NCBI GenBank assembly: GCA_033961575.1
Contig: CM066733.1
Coordinates: 137,256,421 to 137,320,420, forward strand
Source of the DNA: Aselliscus stoliczkanus
Taxonomy: Eukaryota > Chordata > Mammalia > Chiroptera > Hipposideridae
Length of the DNA stretch: 64,000 nucleotides
Direction of reading: 5' to 3'
Part shown: one piece after another, positions 24,111-35,845 of the stretch
Numbering within the stretch: position 1 is the first letter of the stretch
How the letters are laid out: the number at the start of each line of letters is the position of its first letter
Translations under genes and position numbers: made by a program
The notes under the pieces: generated by a model
What the model was told of the DNA's origin: nothing
Databases searched by the model: none
What the model saw: only the letters and a program-made list of their open reading frames with translations

Positions 24111-25554
24111 CAATTTGTGATTGTAAAGTTTTGGAGCTATCCAGAATATTTGCCAAATGGATCAGAAAGAGAAAAATGGTGAGGTGACATTGTTACCTGC
24201 AACTAAAGAATACTTACTAACAATAAATTGCAAATGTAGCTCATAGGCAGACAGAGGCAAGGAGAGCAAGTACAAAGAGATGTGATTCCAAGTTTTCAAT
24301 AGTTCACATGGATCATTTAAATATCACACCTTGCATTTGTAGCTGTATTACATCTTTCTCATAATAGTAAGTTAAGAAAAGCTGTCTTTTCCTCAAAATC
24401 TGTCAATGTGTTTTTCTGTCATTTTCAACTCAATTAGTACAGACAAATGCAACAAATGGAAATGCTGTAGATAAAGTTCCCATATCATTAAAGGCTATGC
24501 TAGAGCATATTTTGAAAGGTTTTCCAAAAACATTTAACCTACCATTCTCTACTCACTACTCAGCACTCACATATACAAGAATGTTTCATCACCTGGGTCC
24601 TTCTGTTTTTGATGATACGATAGAAGAGCTACAAGCTGGAGCAAAATTTGGATTAAGTCAATTCTGAAGTTTCTGAACTTACTGATATAAAAAGAAATTT
24701 ATAAAAATAGAGTATAGCTAGAAAAATATAAGTTTCAAATATAACTCTACTGAATATGATGTTTATATAATATCTGGAATATTTTGAAACCAAAATCACT
24801 TACTTGACATTAATTTGCAAATAATTTTGAGCATCTATTATGTGTCAAGAAATCTTCTATGTGCTTTAGGCATAATAGTGAATAAAACAATTTAAAAGTT
24901 CCTGCTATTTTGAGATTATATTTTAGCATAATCCAAGCTTAAACAAACCCCAAACCACATCAAGGCTTGAATGAAACAAACAAACAAAAAGTTAACACAT
25001 GCCTTGAAAATGTATTTCTGTTATCACTACTTTTGTAAGTAGAGCACTTTATCAGGTGTCATAGGAAATTTGCAAATATTTTCAGGAACATTTCAATCTA
25101 TTGTGGTTCAAAAATGGCAAATAAATTGAGACTGTTTTCTATGGCTGATTGTGGGAAAACCAGATGCTAAACTAGTTTTGTGACACCATCCTCTAAAATG
25201 AAAACAGGTCCCACATTAGGTGATTTCTAACATCATCATCATCTCCATGATGATATTTGTGCACAAAATTAGGCATCTTAATTATTCTGCCGAAAACACA
25301 TTTCCTTTCATTAAAATGACCAACATAAGAATAAGTTGAGAAAAATTATTGGCACTTAGGAAATACTTTTTTTAACCTTATTTTTACTAATGGCTTTTTA
25401 ATTGGAAATGTGCTTTCAGAATACATTTATCAATAACATTACCCACTCATTTGGCATATTCTGAGCTGGTGTTATAGTAAATATTTTAGGCTTACCTTAA
25501 AAGCACATATGCTTTAATTATCTTTAAAGTGGTCATATGAACAAAAGAAAATGG
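24111..25554. other. Unassigned DNA with possible L2-type fragment
   Basis: Positions 24815-24925 contain 'gagcatctattatgtgtcaa' followed by 'tgaataaaacaa', a pattern I associate with old L2-type repeats. The assignment is weak. The rest is AT-rich with no gene. A (CAAA)n lies near 24976-24990. Confidence 0.35.
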
Positions 25555-25745
25555 AAATATACATTTATTGAGCAATGGCTTTCTATTGGGTATTGTTGTG
25601 GGCACTTTTGCACCTCTCTCTTACAATAACACATGGTAGTTACATTTCCCATTTTTTCAGATTAGAAACAAGTTTCAGCTTTTCAATTGAGTAATTTTTA
25701 TCTGAGTCTTCCAAACTACAAAATTCAGGCTTTCATCATTTTGGG
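25555..25745 (+). mobile_element. MIR SINE (ancient)
   Basis: The block order starts with 'atttattgagcaatggcttt', then a 'tgggcactttt' segment and a degraded core with 'cagattagaaacaagtttca'. This matches MIR on the plus strand over nearly its full length. Confidence 0.55.
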
Positions 25746-26734
25746 GGGCTGTTTCCAAATCCTCAAAATGCTATGTTCATAAAAACATGATTATTGTATA
25801 TGCAACAGATGGACAAAAATTTATAAAATCTATTTTTCAATGGAGGAAATGCCTATTATTTTGATACTTTTGAAGCTAACGTTAAAAATAGATGTTTTTT
25901 TGATAGCTTAATTTTCCCTAACAGCAATAGAACTTACTTGCATATAAGAAGTGACCTGCTTGTTACTGTACATATATTTCTATATTTAAAAGTATTTCTA
26001 CACATTTTAAATGAAGATATAACTTAGAAAAGAACACTTAACTGGGAGATAAGATCCTCATTAGCTATATTTGAAGGCTGTCAAACTACACAATATCGTC
26101 TAAGTAAATCTTTTCTGTTACTTGAAATATCTATGATCACAGCTCATGGTAGTTTTGTTTTGTGCTTCCCAAACCCAACTGATAATCACACTATTGTACT
26201 ATACCTTAGCAAGGCAATATTGTTTTTCTTTTTCTTTTTGCTCTGTTTCTAATTTGATTATGTTCTAATAAAACAGTCCAGACCATGCTTCTAGAGATTT
26301 TGACTCATTTGTTCTTAAACCTCACAAATTGATAAACCATTTATCCTCCTTAGGAGCACATTGAAAATGAATTAAGTTGTTAATTCAGTTTCATGACACT
26401 AACTAATTTGGTAAATCCCTCCAGCATGTTTTACACTGTGAACAAATAATTATACTATTGAGCAACACAGTATTGTTGATTGATCATACATGAACAGAGA
26501 TTTTTATTTACATAAAATTTCCCTATGTGCATGCTGAGACATTTAATGCAGTCCATAGTAATCTTTATGCTGTCTAATAATTATGAATGAATGATAAATA
26601 GTATAGCCTTATTTATAAATGCTGTTATATCCCCTGTTTGATAATAAGAGTAATGTAGCCCCACTTCTATAAGAGTATTCCATTTTAATAGTGGAAAAAT
26701 AACTAGACTAGGAAACCATCAGAATTTCTGTTCT
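25746..26734. other. Unassigned AT-rich DNA
   Basis: No gene. Positions 26440-26610 carry several TAAT cores with no repeat signature. Confidence 0.35.
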
Positions 26735-27160
26735 TCAGACCAAGATGGAGTAATAGGTGCCAGATAACCCTACAATGTGAAAGAACTAAAATAGCGACAA
26801 AATGTATGAAACAACCATTGTCAGTACCTTGGCTATCTGACAACTAAGGACAGTGATCCTTGAAAGATAGAAAATAAGTAAGCCCTACAACTGTCCCAGC
26901 ATACTGCCTGGATAAAATTCCCAGTGCTCTGACGTCCCCTGAGGTAAATAGACAGAGCTGCGATTCTGGGGACACCAAGGCAGCTAGAGTTTACAGAGAA
27001 CCAGAGAGTGGAGAACCACATGGGGCGGGGGAGCATTCCAGAGATCTACTTATGGTTCCACACCCTAGTATTCTATTAACCATCCTGCACATAGATAATG
27101 AAGAAACTACCTGGGTCAAGGGAAGCACATGTCCAATAGTATCATGGGGAAAGTTTATTT
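26735..27160 (+). mobile_element. L1 5' UTR-like fragment
   Basis: The segment opens with 'cagaccaagatggagtaata', close to the 'aagatggcggaata' motif typical of mammalian L1 5' UTRs, and is more GC-rich than its surroundings. It runs through 'ggggcgggggagcattccag' and has no ORF1 behind it. The 67-codon antisense frame here is not a gene. The assignment rests on a few blocks only. Confidence 0.5.
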
Positions 27161-27334
27161 TAATTTGATAAATTCTGTATTGATTTTATAATGTTAAAAC
27201 AAACCTATAATCTTTAAATGACCAAATCCAAATTATGTCACCATACAGTTACTTTTTTTTTTTTAGTATCTGTAAAAGATAGCTGACTGTCTAAACAAAA
27301 ATAAAAATAATACAGTATGGTGTTTATTTTTTCT

Positions 27335-27711
27335 TATGATGAGAACTTTTAATATCTCTTTTTTGGAAACTTTCAAATACGCAATACAGTATTATTAACT
27401 ATAGTCACCATACTGTGCATGACATCCCCAAGATGTATTTATTTTGTATCTGATCATTTGTACATTTTGACATCCCTTTACTCATCTTGTCCATCCCCCC
27501 CCATCCCTCACCTCTGGAATCTACGAATCTGTTCTCCATATCCATAACCTTTCTGATTGTTTGGGGCTAAAAAATTTTTGATTCCAGATATAAGTGACAT
27601 TGTGCCTCAGTTGTCATTCTCTGACTAACTTATTTCACTTAGCATGATTCCCTCTAATTACATCCATGTTGTTGTTGCAATAGCAAGGTTTCCTTAATTT
27701 TTATTGCTGAA

Positions 27712-27763
<52 letters not shown>

Positions 27764-27790
27764 CACATTTTATTTATCCATTTGTTTAGG
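27335..27790 (-). mobile_element. L1 3' UTR, antisense, with an internal TG microsatellite
   Basis: Complement of the L1 3' UTR: 'ctatagtcaccatactgtgc', 'cctctggaatctacgaatct' and 'taattacatccatgttgttg' occur in order. The TG tract at 27713-27762 sits where such L1s carry a 'tgtgtatatg'-like seed. L1 sequence resumes after it with 'atcacattttatttatccat'. Confidence 0.8.
27713..27762. repeat. (TG)n microsatellite
   Basis: About 25 TG units inside the antisense L1 3' UTR. Confidence 0.97.
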
Positions 27791-28141
27791 AAATCTTATT
27801 TTTATATTTATTTTGCAGATGTAGAAAGTTAGGCATGGAAAAAGTTAAAAAGCAAGCAAAATATCTCCCAGCTAAAAATAGTAAATAAACAACCAAAATC
27901 TAACAATATCTAAGTATACAAAAAAAACTGGTTCCATATACTCTCATATATCCCAGAAATTATATCTATTGTTAGTTTGATATGATAGTCAGAAACCAAT
28001 CAGGAAAAGGAAACTATATGGAAATATTAACAAGTTGTGAAGCATTGCTAACTAAGTAACAGAAAACAATAGGAGTACATTAAGTTATCACAGAGGTAGC
28101 TAATGAAGGACACAGCTGAGGAAACAAATGAAAAGGGTTAA
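27791..28141. other. Unassigned DNA
   Basis: AT-rich with no gene. Its end supplies the L1 target site at 28142. Confidence 0.4.
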
Positions 28142-28278
28142 AATGAGTGAAACATAAGGCCAATGGACATATGAAAAGATGCTCAACATCACTAATCATC
28201 AGAGATGCGCAAATAAAAACAACAATGAGGTTATCACCTCACACCAGTTAGAATGGCTATCATCAAAAAGACAAATAA

Positions 28279-28414
28279 GGGCTGGCCGAGTGGCGCGGTG
28301 GTTAAGCGCTGGCTTGGGAAGCCAGCGGTCCCGGTTCGGTACCACATATGAGGGCCAGGGACACTGTCCTCCAAAAATAAAAAAAAATAAAAAAATAAAA
28401 CAAACAAACAAACA
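28279..28414 (+). mobile_element. tRNA-derived SINE, family A, inserted in L1 ORF2
   Basis: Head GGGCTGGCCGAGTGGC, intact anticodon-like arm, damaged B-box region ('ggttcggtaccac') and an AAATAA/CAAA tail. The 14-bp duplication aaaaagacaaataa occurs at 28265-28278 and 28415-28428. This string is L1 ORF2 sequence, which proves that the SINE inserted after the L1. Confidence 0.95.
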
Positions 28415-28492
28415 AAAAAGACAAATAATAACAAGTGTTGTAGAGGCTGTGGAGAAAAAGGAACCCTGACACACTATTGGTGGGAATGCAAA

Positions 28493-28780
28493 TTGGTGCA
28501 GCTGCTATGGAAGGCAGTGTGGAGGTTCCTCATAAAATTAAGCATAGAATTACCATATGACCCAGCATTCCCTTTCCTGGGTATCTACCCCCAAAATCTG
28601 AAAACATTAATCTGTAAAGATATATGTGCTCTGATGTTCACTGCAGCTTTATTTATGGTGACCAAGACATGCAAACAACCAAAGTATCCTTCCATAGGTG
28701 ATTGGATAAAGAAGATGCAGTACATATACACAATGGAGTACTATTTAGCCATAAGAAGAGATGAAATAGTGTCATTGTGA
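28493..28780 (+). pseudogene. L1 ORF2 C-terminal remnant (open for 95 codons)
   Basis: The frame encodes the cysteine-poor C-terminal tail of L1 ORF2p. It contains [26 protein letters not shown] and MEYYLAIRR blocks and ends at the usual ORF2 stop ahead of the 3' UTR. The full protein carries endonuclease and reverse-transcriptase domains; none of those parts is present. The upstream ORF2 codons (28160-28278) are separated by the SINE, so no functional protein can be made. The same segment occurs antisense at 39257-39450. Confidence 0.92.
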
Positions 28781-29204
28781 CAACATGGATGGAACTTGAG
28801 ATTATCATGCTAAGCGAAGTAAGTCAGACAGAAAAAGTCAAGAGCCATATGGTTTCAATCATATGTGGTATATAAAACTGAAAGCAACAAAGGAAAAAGA
28901 CAAATAAATGAAGACACAAAAACTCATTGACACAGATAATAGTTTTAGTGGTTCCCAAAGGGTAAGGAGGGAGGGGAATGGTTGATGAGGTAAACGGGAT
29001 CAAATATACGGTGACAGAAGGAGAACTGACTGTGTGGTAAGCACCCACTGTGAAATATAGATAATGTATTACAGAATTGTACAACTGAAACCTATGTATC
29101 TTTTCTGACAATTGTCGCTCTAATAAACTTTAACTTAAAAAAAATGATTGAAACATAAATTATGGAGGTGAGGCCCTTGAGAGCTGAAATTTAGACAATA
29201 CATT

Positions 29205-30400
29205 GTCTTTTGCATCTGGCATCTTTTACTGTATATTTTGAGATTTTCCATGTTATAGCTTGTCTTAGTAGTTCATTGCAGAACAGTGTTCCATTGTTCA
29301 TCCTTTCACCAGTTGATGGACAGCTGGATTGTTTCCATGTTTTGGCTATTAAACATAATGCTGCCATGAACATCTGTGTAGAAGTCTTTGCGTGGACATA
29401 TATTTTCATTTCTTTTGTGTAGTTACCAAGATTGGAATTATTAGATTATAATAAAACTTTATGTTTAGCTTCTTAAGAAATTGTCAAATTGTGTTTCAAT
29501 GTGTCTGTACCTTTTCATATTCCCACCAACAGTCATTGAAAATCCCAGATTCTCCACATTCTCTCCAACACTCATATGACCTGTCTTTTTTATTATAGCC
29601 TTTTTCTGTTGGATGTGAAATGAGATCTTATGGTGGTTATAATTAACATTTCCCTAAGTACTATGATTTTAGTTTATTTTAAAATGTTTTAGTCATTTCT
29701 ATATCTTCGATGAAAACATCGTTTGAAATCATTTCCTATTTTAATGGATTTGTTTGTCCTCTGATTACTGAGTTGGAAGAACAATTTATATACTCTGAAT
29801 AAAAATACTTTAAAATAGGACTTGCAATATTCTCTCCCATTCTGTGACTTGTCATTTCATTTTTTTTAATCTATGTTTAAGTACAAAGCTTGTGATGAAG
29901 TCTAAAATACCAAGTTTGTATTCTATGAATTTTTTTTGTGCTACAACTAAGAAATTTTGCCTAACCCAAGGTTACAAAATTTTCTCCTATGTTCTTCTAA
30001 AATTTTCTTACTTTTTTCTCTTACACATAGGTCTATAATCTATTTTAAGTTAATTTTTCTATGTGTTATAAATTAGGGGTCTAATTCGTCCTTTTGAAAA
30101 TGGTTTCCAAATTATTCTAATATAATTTCTTGAAATGACTATTATTTCCCCACCAAATTGTCTTAATATCTCTGTTGAAAACCAATTGACCATAAATGTA
30201 AAGGTTCATACCTGGACTCTCAATTCAGTTCTATTGATCAATATGCCTATCCTTATGCAAATACCAAGTTATCTTGATTACTATAGTTTTGCAGTAAGTT
30301 TTGAAATAAGAAAATAAAAGTCATCCAACTTTGTTGAATTTTCAGGATTTTTTAGGCTATGCAGGTTCATTTGCATTTCCAAACCCTGCTAAAATTAGAG
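29205..30400 (-). mobile_element. Old L1 ORF2 and 3' end, antisense
   Basis: The complement follows L1 ORF2. 'cattgttcatcctttcacca' and 'gctgccatgaacatctgtgt' correspond to the ORF2 C-terminus. Next come 'ttctctccaacactcatatg' and then long T-rich blocks ('gttctattgatcaatatgcc' near 30227) of the ORF2 middle. Frames on both strands are broken. It lies in the opposite orientation to the neighbouring L1 at 28142 and is older. Confidence 0.75.
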
Positions 30401-31528
30401 ATTGTATTTTAACTATAACCAAATTTTGGAGAAAATAGGTATTTTGCTACTCAGAATAGTCACATCCAATCAATTATGGTTCCTGGTGAATTGCTAAGAC
30501 CTGAGTTCATATTGAGTCCTGTATGTGGAGGTCAGGTTCATTCCAGAAACTGAACTCCAATCGCAGTTGCTTCTTCCTCGAGAGAAGAACATTTCTTCTT
30601 GTCTTACAGAATCCCCAGTTTCCTGATTTTCTCTGAGTTTATTCATGGTCTTCCTGAGGGCTGGGTAGCATCCATTATACATCCAAAAGTGGACAGCATG
30701 ATACTGCTGATCGTATCAACTGATGATTTCAAGCTCCCACCAAAGTGTAAGTGTAATCTTAACCTTTATAACTCTCTGGCAATGTTTCTTGGCAAATTTT
30801 GTTGTGTGCATGTAGGCATCCAATTTAACAATGAGAAACCATACTTCATTTTCCTTTTTTGACTAGCATATAGCAGTGAACATCTTTTCTTCGATGAACT
30901 GTGTGGGTAATTAAGGATTTTAACCAGATGTTTTCTCAAAGTCTGTAATAAAGATGTCATTCCTGACCTAGAAGTTGAAGGGAGAGGTCAGGGACCCACC
31001 CAAAAGCTGCTCCATGTGTTGCAACTTGCTCTCATTGATGTTTGGCAATGGTGCCGTAGCCCCTGCTGCTGGAAGCTGTGTGGTAAAATGTAAGAAATGA
31101 TAGCATGTTTCCATATGTATACTGATGAGAACAATCCATGAAGCACCATAAATGTGGGTGATATAAGAGAATGAAGAAAATTGCTGGACATATATCCTTG
31201 ATTGGACAAGAGATCTTATGTCTACTTGAAAAAATTTTAGTCGGGGGACAATACTACACATAAGGAAATATGACAGAGGGTAGGCAGACTTGTGGATAAA
31301 AGTGGATACTCATGGAAGATGGAATTTATCAAGATTATTATTTGACTTTCAATTTTCTCAGTGAATTAGCTGAGTGAGAGAGATGGAAATGAGAGAAGAT
31401 ATGACATAGTCATCCCAAATGACAGAATGGATAGACCAGGAAAATATGGCACAAATGCCGACTCATTACTAACCCATTTAGGATTCCTGGTTATTAATGT
31501 TATGTGAGGCCACACAGCATGGTTGTGT

Positions 31529-31570
<42 letters not shown>

Positions 31571-32713
31571 CAGGCATACTCATCATAATGCTTAAGAAGT
31601 TGGAAAGTTAAATTAAGTAGGATTTGTATTTTGCCAAATAAGTACAAAAACAGGAAAATGAGGTAGCATGATCTATATTAACATAACAGACTCACAAAGA
31701 TAAACACTTACGATTTATAAACCTGCATTTGTACAATATAATCCAATTTGTGTAGATTCAAAGTGAATGTTAAAAACTGAAATCACAGCTTTAGACAGCT
31801 GACTATATTGCCAGAGTTTGATATAATTTTGTTGAAGCCAGTGTAATAGCTCCCTACCCCACTGAGCTCTGAGTTAAATCACATTACCACCACATCCTGA
31901 GACCAGAGATTATCCAGAAATCTGAAAGTTCAGGGACAATATTTACAGTGCTATGGGGATGATTATTTTAGTGGAGTTCTGAAAGAGGTTCACTATCTCC
32001 TCTGCATACAATGCTGCCAGCTTTTAGTTACTACATACTGACCTGGGGAGGAAGAGTTGGTAGAATAGCCTGAGGTCAACATGTCACAGACCTTACCATC
32101 TTATTGAAGTTCAGTAATTTCTCTTCGATAGAGGATGTTTTAGTTCATTCTGTGGCTTCCGTGAATTGCCAGAGTTCTTAAATGTTGACTTTAGTTGTAT
32201 TCCTCATACTTCCATTTTTTTAGAGGAAGAGTGAGTTTACCAGGTTCTCATTCTGCCATTCCATAAATCAATCAGGTGATGACTGAATTTTTAATACAAC
32301 ATTTTGGTCACACGATATACTAGTGGACCGGAAAACTTTAACCCACAATGTGCTATTATTTACCTAAATACTCTGGAGTGAGTTTCTCAACCTCATTCGA
32401 ACCTTGTTTCCTCATATTCATTTCCAATATCTGATTCTAAGGTATCTTATCTAATTCTAGCATTATATGAGGATTTAAAATTATAACTTAAAATGCTAAC
32501 AGGTTTCTTGGAAGTTGAAAGGATTTTAGTCCCCTTTTCCCTTCTTCATTTTTGAACTATTTAAGAATCATATATTTAAGCAGTTAGCTTTTTTTTTTTT
32601 TAACTATGACTTGGCTTCTCTAGTTTTTAATATACCTCATTTCTCAGCAATGAATTTTTTCACAAGAAATCATGTTTATCCATTTAGTCGATAAAATTCC
32701 TGCTGCCTTCCTA
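30401..32713. other. Unassigned DNA
   Basis: This is one of the less repetitive stretches. Frames of 62-97 codons occur on both strands between 30494 and 31261 but overlap one another in conflicting frames and show no recognisable domain. A decayed LTR is possible. It contains a TG tract at 31531-31567. Confidence 0.35.
31531..31567. repeat. (TG)n microsatellite
   Basis: About 18 GT units. The Thr-His frame opposite is an artefact. Confidence 0.97.
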
Positions 32714-32798
32714 TATTGGCTTGTTGGAAAAGTCATGACGCATTTTTGCAACAAAAACCATAGAAAACATATGTCATGACTTTTCTGGCAACCCAATA
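32714..32798. mobile_element. 85-bp mariner-type MITE
   Basis: It begins TATTGGCTTGTTGGAAAAGTC and ends with the near-complement (gacttttctggcaacccaata), giving terminal inverted repeats of about 25 bp with a few mismatches. TA dinucleotides flank it as expected for Tc1/mariner insertion. The centre is only about 30 bp and codes for nothing. A sister copy lies at 63392-63475. Confidence 0.88.
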
Positions 32799-33589
32799 AT
32801 TTGTATGTTCAATGTAGAAAAGAATGCATCAACTCAAATCATTTAAAAATAGTTCTTAAAGAATCAAGCATCAAGATAGAAAAAGAGATTATTCATTTTA
32901 TCCTCGTTGGAGAATAAAACAATGTAGTCAGGTAAGAACTATGTGTATTTTAAAAGATTTATGGAAACATAATTCTATTATCTTATTAAGAAAACAAAAA
33001 ATACTTGTTTTGGGAAATAATGTGGTTTTTCCTGTTTTCTTTTCTGTTTTGGTTTTATTTCTACACTGAAAAATATTTGCTAATTTTATTTTTAAAACAT
33101 ATTTGCTAATTTTATTTAAAAGCTGACATTGGATCAGGACAAGATCTCCTTCCAAAAAAATTGGGCAGAGCCCGAAAAAAGAAAAACAAGAAATCAATCC
33201 ATTTTAGGTCCAAAAAGGCTTTTACTGGATAGTCAAGTAGAGCAGCTCTGTTTTCTAACAATTACATTTTGCCAACCATGTGGCTAGAATAATGAGGGAG
33301 AAGCTATTTCAATTCTCCACCTCCTTTGGAAGCCGTTCTTGGAGAGAAAAAAGAAGAGTGTAGATATTTACTACTTAGCTTTTTTCTAAAGAATGTCAGA
33401 CATTCTTCTATGCCTTCAGAATGATTTCTCATAAATTCAATTTCAGAGATAATTAGGAAACACAATAGAATGTTGGGTGCCAGGTTTCTCTAGAAAATTA
33501 TCTGTTCTAGTTATACTATTTAAGAAGTAACTTAATAAAATTAACTAAATTGTCAAAAACTTTAATATTTAATGTCCATTGAATTAGTG
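32799..33589. other. Unassigned DNA with a 26-bp-spaced direct repeat
   Basis: The 19-mer atatttgctaattttattt occurs at 33073-33091 and again at 33099-33117. Nothing gene-like is visible. Confidence 0.45.
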
Positions 33590-34733
33590 ACAAATTTAAT
33601 TTTCTTCCTTCTCCCAGGCCCTGGTTATCACCTTCCTATTCTCTGATTCTGTGTGTTTGACTATTTTAGATACCACATAATAAGTGGAATCACGACTATT
33701 TGTGCTTCTCTGACTGGCTTATTTTGCTTACCATAATGTCTTCAAAATTCATCTATGTTGTCCCATATTGCAGGATTTCCTGCTTTTTTAAGGTGATGCA
33801 CTGTATATGTACCACATTTCCTTTATTCATTTATCCATCAATGAACATTAGGTTATTTCCAAAACACCTTGGCTGTTACAAGTAGTGATTTGATGAACAT
33901 CAAAATCCTAAAATGTCTTGGAAGTCTTGATTTCAATTATTTTAGAATCACTGGATTATATGATAGCTCTATTTTTAATTTTTTGAGGAACTTCCATACT
34001 GTTTTCCAGAGTATCTATACCATTTTGCAGTCCTACCAATAGTGTACAAGAGTTCTAATACGTCCACATCTGTGCCATCACTTGTTTCCTTTTTGTTTTT
34101 TGATAATAAGCATCCTAACAGGTATACAGTGATATCTCATTTTGGTTTTGATTTGTATCTTTCTGATGATTCGTGACACTGAGTGTCTCACATATGCATT
34201 CAACTGATCTTCAAAAAGGACACAAAAATACACAATGGGGATAGAATAGTCTCTTCTACAAACTATGCTAGGAAAACTGGGTATCCACAGGCAAATGAAT
34301 GAAACTGGAACAATATCTTACATAATTTTTACAAAAATTAACTTAAAATGGATTAAAGGCATAAACATAAGACTTCAAACTATAAAAATCTTGGAAGAAA
34401 CCACAAAGGAAAAGTTTCATGACATTGGTCTTGATGATGATTACATGGATACAGCACCATAAGCAAATCGAGGCAACAAAAGCGAAAATAGACAAGTGGG
34501 ACTACATCAAACTAAGATGTTTCTATACCACAAATGAAACAATCAACAAAATAAAAGACAATCTATGGAATAGGAGAAAATATTCACAAACTGTATATCA
34601 GATAGCGGTTAATTTCCAAATACAGGAACTCTTTCCTACAGCTCAATAGCAAAAAGTTAATAACCCAATTAAATGGGCTAAAGACTTGAACAGGCATTTC
34701 TCCAAAGAAGAGATGCCAATGACCAACAGGTAA
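33590..34733 (-). mobile_element. Twin-primed (5'-inverted) L1, minus sense
   Basis: Positions 33590 to about 34200 are L1 on the minus strand, 3' UTR into the ORF2 C-terminus. From about 34200 to 34733 the strand flips and plus-strand ORF2 reads 'aaactgggtatccacaggca' through 'gacttgaacaggcatttctc' to 'gccaatgaccaacagg'. The plus segment ends at the L1 position just before the point where the minus segment begins. The two pieces are adjacent in L1 and one is inverted, which is the signature of twin priming. Confidence 0.85.
34265..34649 (+). pseudogene. L1 ORF2 remnant (post-RT region) in the inverted arm
   Basis: Two overlapping frames (34265-34462 and 34419-34649) together carry the L1 ORF2 stretch between the RT domain and the C-terminus. 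Blocks such as KLGIHRQMNETG, QTIKILEETTKEKFHDIGL and KIDKWDYIKLRCFYTTNETINK are visible. A one-base shift near 34440 breaks the reading frame. No protein activity is expected. Confidence 0.85.
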
Positions 34734-35845
34734 AGAGAGTGTTTTTACATTTAAGTAAATATAGGTTGTGGTTAAACAGAACTAGTAGTAGATATGGTAA
34801 TGCCATATGTGGGGATAAATTTTTCAGTCATTGTGGTGAACACAGAGATGTGCTGAACAGATATTCCTCAATCAAGGCATGTTGCCCTAGATGCTGGGAA
34901 TGCTGTCAGCATTTGGCTGTTAGCCCCTGGAAGGACTGTCTCAGCTTCACAAAGGCACCCACACCCATGACCTCTGGAGTTATCCCACTCCCACTTCCTT
35001 GACTGATTCAGGTGAAAGGCCCAGTGATTTGGGTTAAACATGGGACAACTCTAAGTGCTATTTTAGACCCTCTACTTCTGCTGGAGTTGACAGATGCTTT
35101 CAGGCCACATTACAGAACAACCTCTGTTTCTCTTCTCAATCCTGCTACTTTCTTTTCCATCCTGAATATACTGATCATAAGGCCATTTCTCCAAAATATC
35201 CTGAATATCAAGGTCTGTCTCACTTCTGGTTTCTGTAAAACCCAACTATGAAAGATGCCGATTGGAAAAACCACAGAAAGCAGGTGCTAAGATGTCATTT
35301 TGGAGCTGGATTACCTTTCACCAGGCTAACAATGAAGACCTAATCATGGTAGTAGGGAGAACACAGATACCCCTGGTTTCAGGTAGTTGTACAACGGTTA
35401 CAATTCTACTGGTGAACTGGAGTTTTATAATGGTGGAACAGAATGTATGAGCTCATGAGATTAATTGGGTATTGGAAAAACATGAAGCAGAAGTGATAAG
35501 AATGATAGAATTTGATAGTGTTCTAAGATCTCATGACGATCTTAGATAAAATGCTGAGAAAAATCATGGGCAGCTGATAGCAGAAGGTAATGCATTTCCC
35601 TTGCCTGAAGCCAATAGGAGGTTTCTCCTTCTCAAGTCTATGTATGATTCTCTCAGATCTACTTCTACCTCTTGGTTTATCAGTAGGGTTGAATAACAAT
35701 AAAACTCAGCCAGGCACATGCTGAGCCTGAGAAGAAAGGAACAGGAATACATCTCAAAGGAGGTGCTAAAAGCATGTCCACCAGCAGTTAAGGGAGTTAG
35801 GTGGGACTGACTTCTAAAATGTCTTGATAAATGTGTTATTAAACA

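Larger units (their letters stand above)
28142..29158 (+). mobile_element. 5'-truncated L1 with 16-bp target duplications, carrying a nested SINE
   Basis: ORF2 C-terminal sequence, an ORF2 stop and the 3' UTR run on the plus strand and end in an A-rich tail at about 29136-29142. Near-identical 16-mers flank it, aatgagtgaaacataa at 28142-28157 and aatgattgaaacataa at 29143-29158, with one mismatch. This is the best-defined L1 insertion in the window. A family A SINE split its ORF2 at 28279. Relatively low decay suggests that it is younger than the L1s at 1310 or 13400. Confidence 0.93.

Noticed and set aside
28493..28780. Functional L1 ORF2 protein
   Set aside because: Only the C-terminal tail is present; endonuclease and RT regions are missing and a SINE breaks the upstream codons.
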